From Deltaproteobacteria bacterium (GTDB lineage Bacteria; Desulfobacterota; Dissulfuribacteria; Dissulfuribacterales; UBA3076): DNA of 6,042 bases. Made by a program: the position numbers and the translations under genes. The stretch covers positions 1-6,042 of the forward strand of contig JAUXDR010000072.1 in assembly GCA_030618205.1 (NCBI GenBank), read 5' to 3'. Shown here one piece after another: positions 5,391 to 6,042 of the stretch. The stretch's first letter is position 1; the number at the start of each line of letters is the position of its first letter. The notes under the pieces are model-generated. The model did no database searches, was not told the DNA's origin, and saw only the letters and a list, made by a program, of their open reading frames with translations.

Positions 5391-5574
5391 TCTCAGCCTG
5401 TTCCTGGCCATGCCCTATTAGAATATGTCTATTAATAAAGGACGTCCCCAAAGTTCCCATTGTTGCCTATACAGATTCCTGTCCCAAAACAGACCGACCT
5501 GGAGCAATACCCGTATACCACAAAGCCTCGCACACAACTGGGCTTCATGAACAATGGAGGGTGACCCTACGAGA
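5391..5574. other. intergenic stretch without a recognisable gene
   Basis: This lies downstream of hicB on the minus strand. It contains GGACGTCC at 5441-5448 and a small palindrome AGGGTGACCCT near 5558, neither with a T run. An open frame crossing it on the plus strand shows no conserved pattern and has no ribosome binding site. I see no terminator. Confidence 0.4.
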
Positions 5575-5817
5575 TCAGGCAGCTAATTTCTTTTCGTTCT
5601 CAATAATGATTTTGGGGTCCTGATTTTTAGGAGGAACTGGAAGCCCTTGTTCTTTCAGTAGACCAATATGCTCTTTTATACCCCATTTTGCTTTGTATAA
5701 ACAATCTTCCACGGAGTGACCTATTCCTGAAAAGCCTTGCAAGTCAGGAGAGTAGAAGCCAAAATAATCAGGTTCATCAGTAGCTTCGATCACTAAGGAA
5801 TATGGTAATTCAATCAT
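5575..5817 (-). CDS. hicB: HicB family antitoxin
   Basis: An 80-residue antitoxin of the HicAB type. The fold markers are P5-Y-S-L-V-I-E11, Y18-F-G-F-Y, P24-D-L-Q-G28, G33-x-S35-V-E37-D-C-L40 and a helix to about residue 56, the partial RNase-H-like fold that covers HicA. The tail (61-80) is Pro/Lys-rich. There is no separate ribbon-helix-helix or HTH domain, so this is the short HicB form and DNA autoregulation is uncertain. It follows hicA with a single base between stop and ATG; A-A-A-G-G-C-G-G in the end of hicA may serve as a ribosome binding site. Position and family make it the partner of the upstream toxin. Confidence 0.85.
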   Translation of the reverse strand: MIELPYSLVIEATDEPDYFGFYSPDLQGFSGIGHSVEDCLYKAKWGIKEHIGLLKEQGLPVPPKNQDPKIIIENEKKLAA

Positions 5818-5818
5818 G

Positions 5819-6022
5819 TCAGTGCCCGCCTTTCGAGTATTTTATTCCTGATGCCCTTAGAATGCTATGACAAGTGCCTGTTGGGACCTCCTTTGCCCCG
5901 TGATAGTCAACCCGAATCAGTCTATTCCATCCGGTTTTTCCATAATACCGTATTGATCCCTTCTGTTTTACAATCATAAACCCATTGCTTTCGAGCAATT
6001 TAACCAATTTACTAAATTTCAA
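5819..6022 (-). CDS. hicA: HicA-like toxin (mRNA interferase fold) lacking the usual active-site His
   Basis: A 67-residue protein with the small dsRNA-binding-like HicA fold; HicA toxins cleave mRNA during translation. Typical features are K5-L-V-K-L-L-E-S-N-G14, V18-K-Q-K-G-S23, R37-V-D-Y-H41, K44-E-V-P-T-G-T50 and S53-I-L-R-A-S-G59. In most HicA proteins the second strand reads G-S-H with a catalytic His; here it reads G22-S23-I24. His41 remains. This may be a natural subfamily or an inactivated toxin. The start is TTG (6020-6022), with GGAG seven bases ahead; the frame has a stop at 6038-6040 and no ATG or GTG between, so TTG is the only full-length start. The promoter lies beyond the window edge. 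Confidence 0.82.
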   Translation of the reverse strand: MKFSKLVKLLESNGFMIVKQKGSIRYYGKTGWNRLIRVDYHGAKEVPTGTCHSILRASGIKYSKGGH

Positions 6023-6029
6023 TTGATTT

Positions 6030-6033
6030 CTCC
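6030..6033 (-). promoter_or_regulatory. ribosome binding site of hicA
   Basis: GGAG on the minus strand, seven bases before the TTG at 6022-6020. It supports the TTG start, the only full-length one possible. Confidence 0.6.
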
Positions 6034-6042
6034 AATTTCATC

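Noticed and set aside
5208..5411. 67-codon minus-strand frame over the inverted repeat
   Set aside because: It is made of the palindrome and hairpin cluster read as codons; such repeat-derived frames are usual false calls.
5558..5568. AGGGTGACCCT as a terminator for hicAB
   Set aside because: The stem is five bases with a one-base loop that cannot form, and there is no T run on the minus strand.
5357..5623. 88-codon plus-strand frame across the intergenic region and the hicB end
   Set aside because: It has no ribosome binding site and no family pattern, it begins inside a hairpin, and it overlaps hicB antisense.
6013..6042. Minus-strand ATG (6041-6039) frame reading K-L-E-K-S-I-E-I then stop, just before hicA
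   Set aside because: Only nine codons are visible before the TAG at 6013-6015; it cannot be told whether it is the end of an upstream gene or chance.

Overview
The window looks like an accessory stretch of a Gram-negative chromosome. Evidence for an outer membrane is a PagL-like lipid A deacylase with a signal peptide and a C-terminal Phe. A dispersed hairpin repeat of the CATTCYGGCGAAAGCCGGAATCCAG type, split ArsP-type permeases, and neighbouring VapBC and HicAB modules suggest a Desulfobacterota (deltaproteobacterial) relative. That taxonomic guess is inference from gene style, not proof.

Layout. At 1-47 (-) a reading frame starts and runs off the left edge. At 55-720 (-) lies a PagL/acyloxyacyl hydrolase-like outer membrane protein. 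At 721-1081 (+) is a transposon scar: a hairpin-rich leader with a strong ribosome binding site and the first ~24 codons of an IS110-family (DEDD) transposase. This is joined to a short piece resembling the C-terminal part of an unrelated transposase. At 1060-2994 (-) is the most striking gene, a membrane-anchored two-domain protein. Its paraoxonase-like calcium propeller keeps every catalytic and ligand residue I can align, and is fused to a MEST-like alpha/beta hydrolase whose nucleophile is replaced by Ala. A gene-poor spacer fills 2995-3384.

At 3385-4397 (+) two translationally overlapping half-size permeases probably form one two-subunit membrane protein. A dispersed-repeat patch follows (4401-4475). 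At 4494-5210 (-) sits a VapBC toxin-antitoxin operon whose promoter predicts a leaderless vapB mRNA and whose -35 box lies in a 26-bp palindrome. At 5219-5390 is a dense series of hairpins: a long inverted repeat, then a region resembling the 5' end of a group II intron. At 5575-6022 (-) is a HicAB module whose HicA lacks the usual active-site His.

The genes do not form one pathway. The coherent units are the permease pair, vapBC and hicAB. A recurring feature is the TTG start: the second permease, vapC and hicA all use it, and in the first two it overlaps the preceding stop as TTGA.
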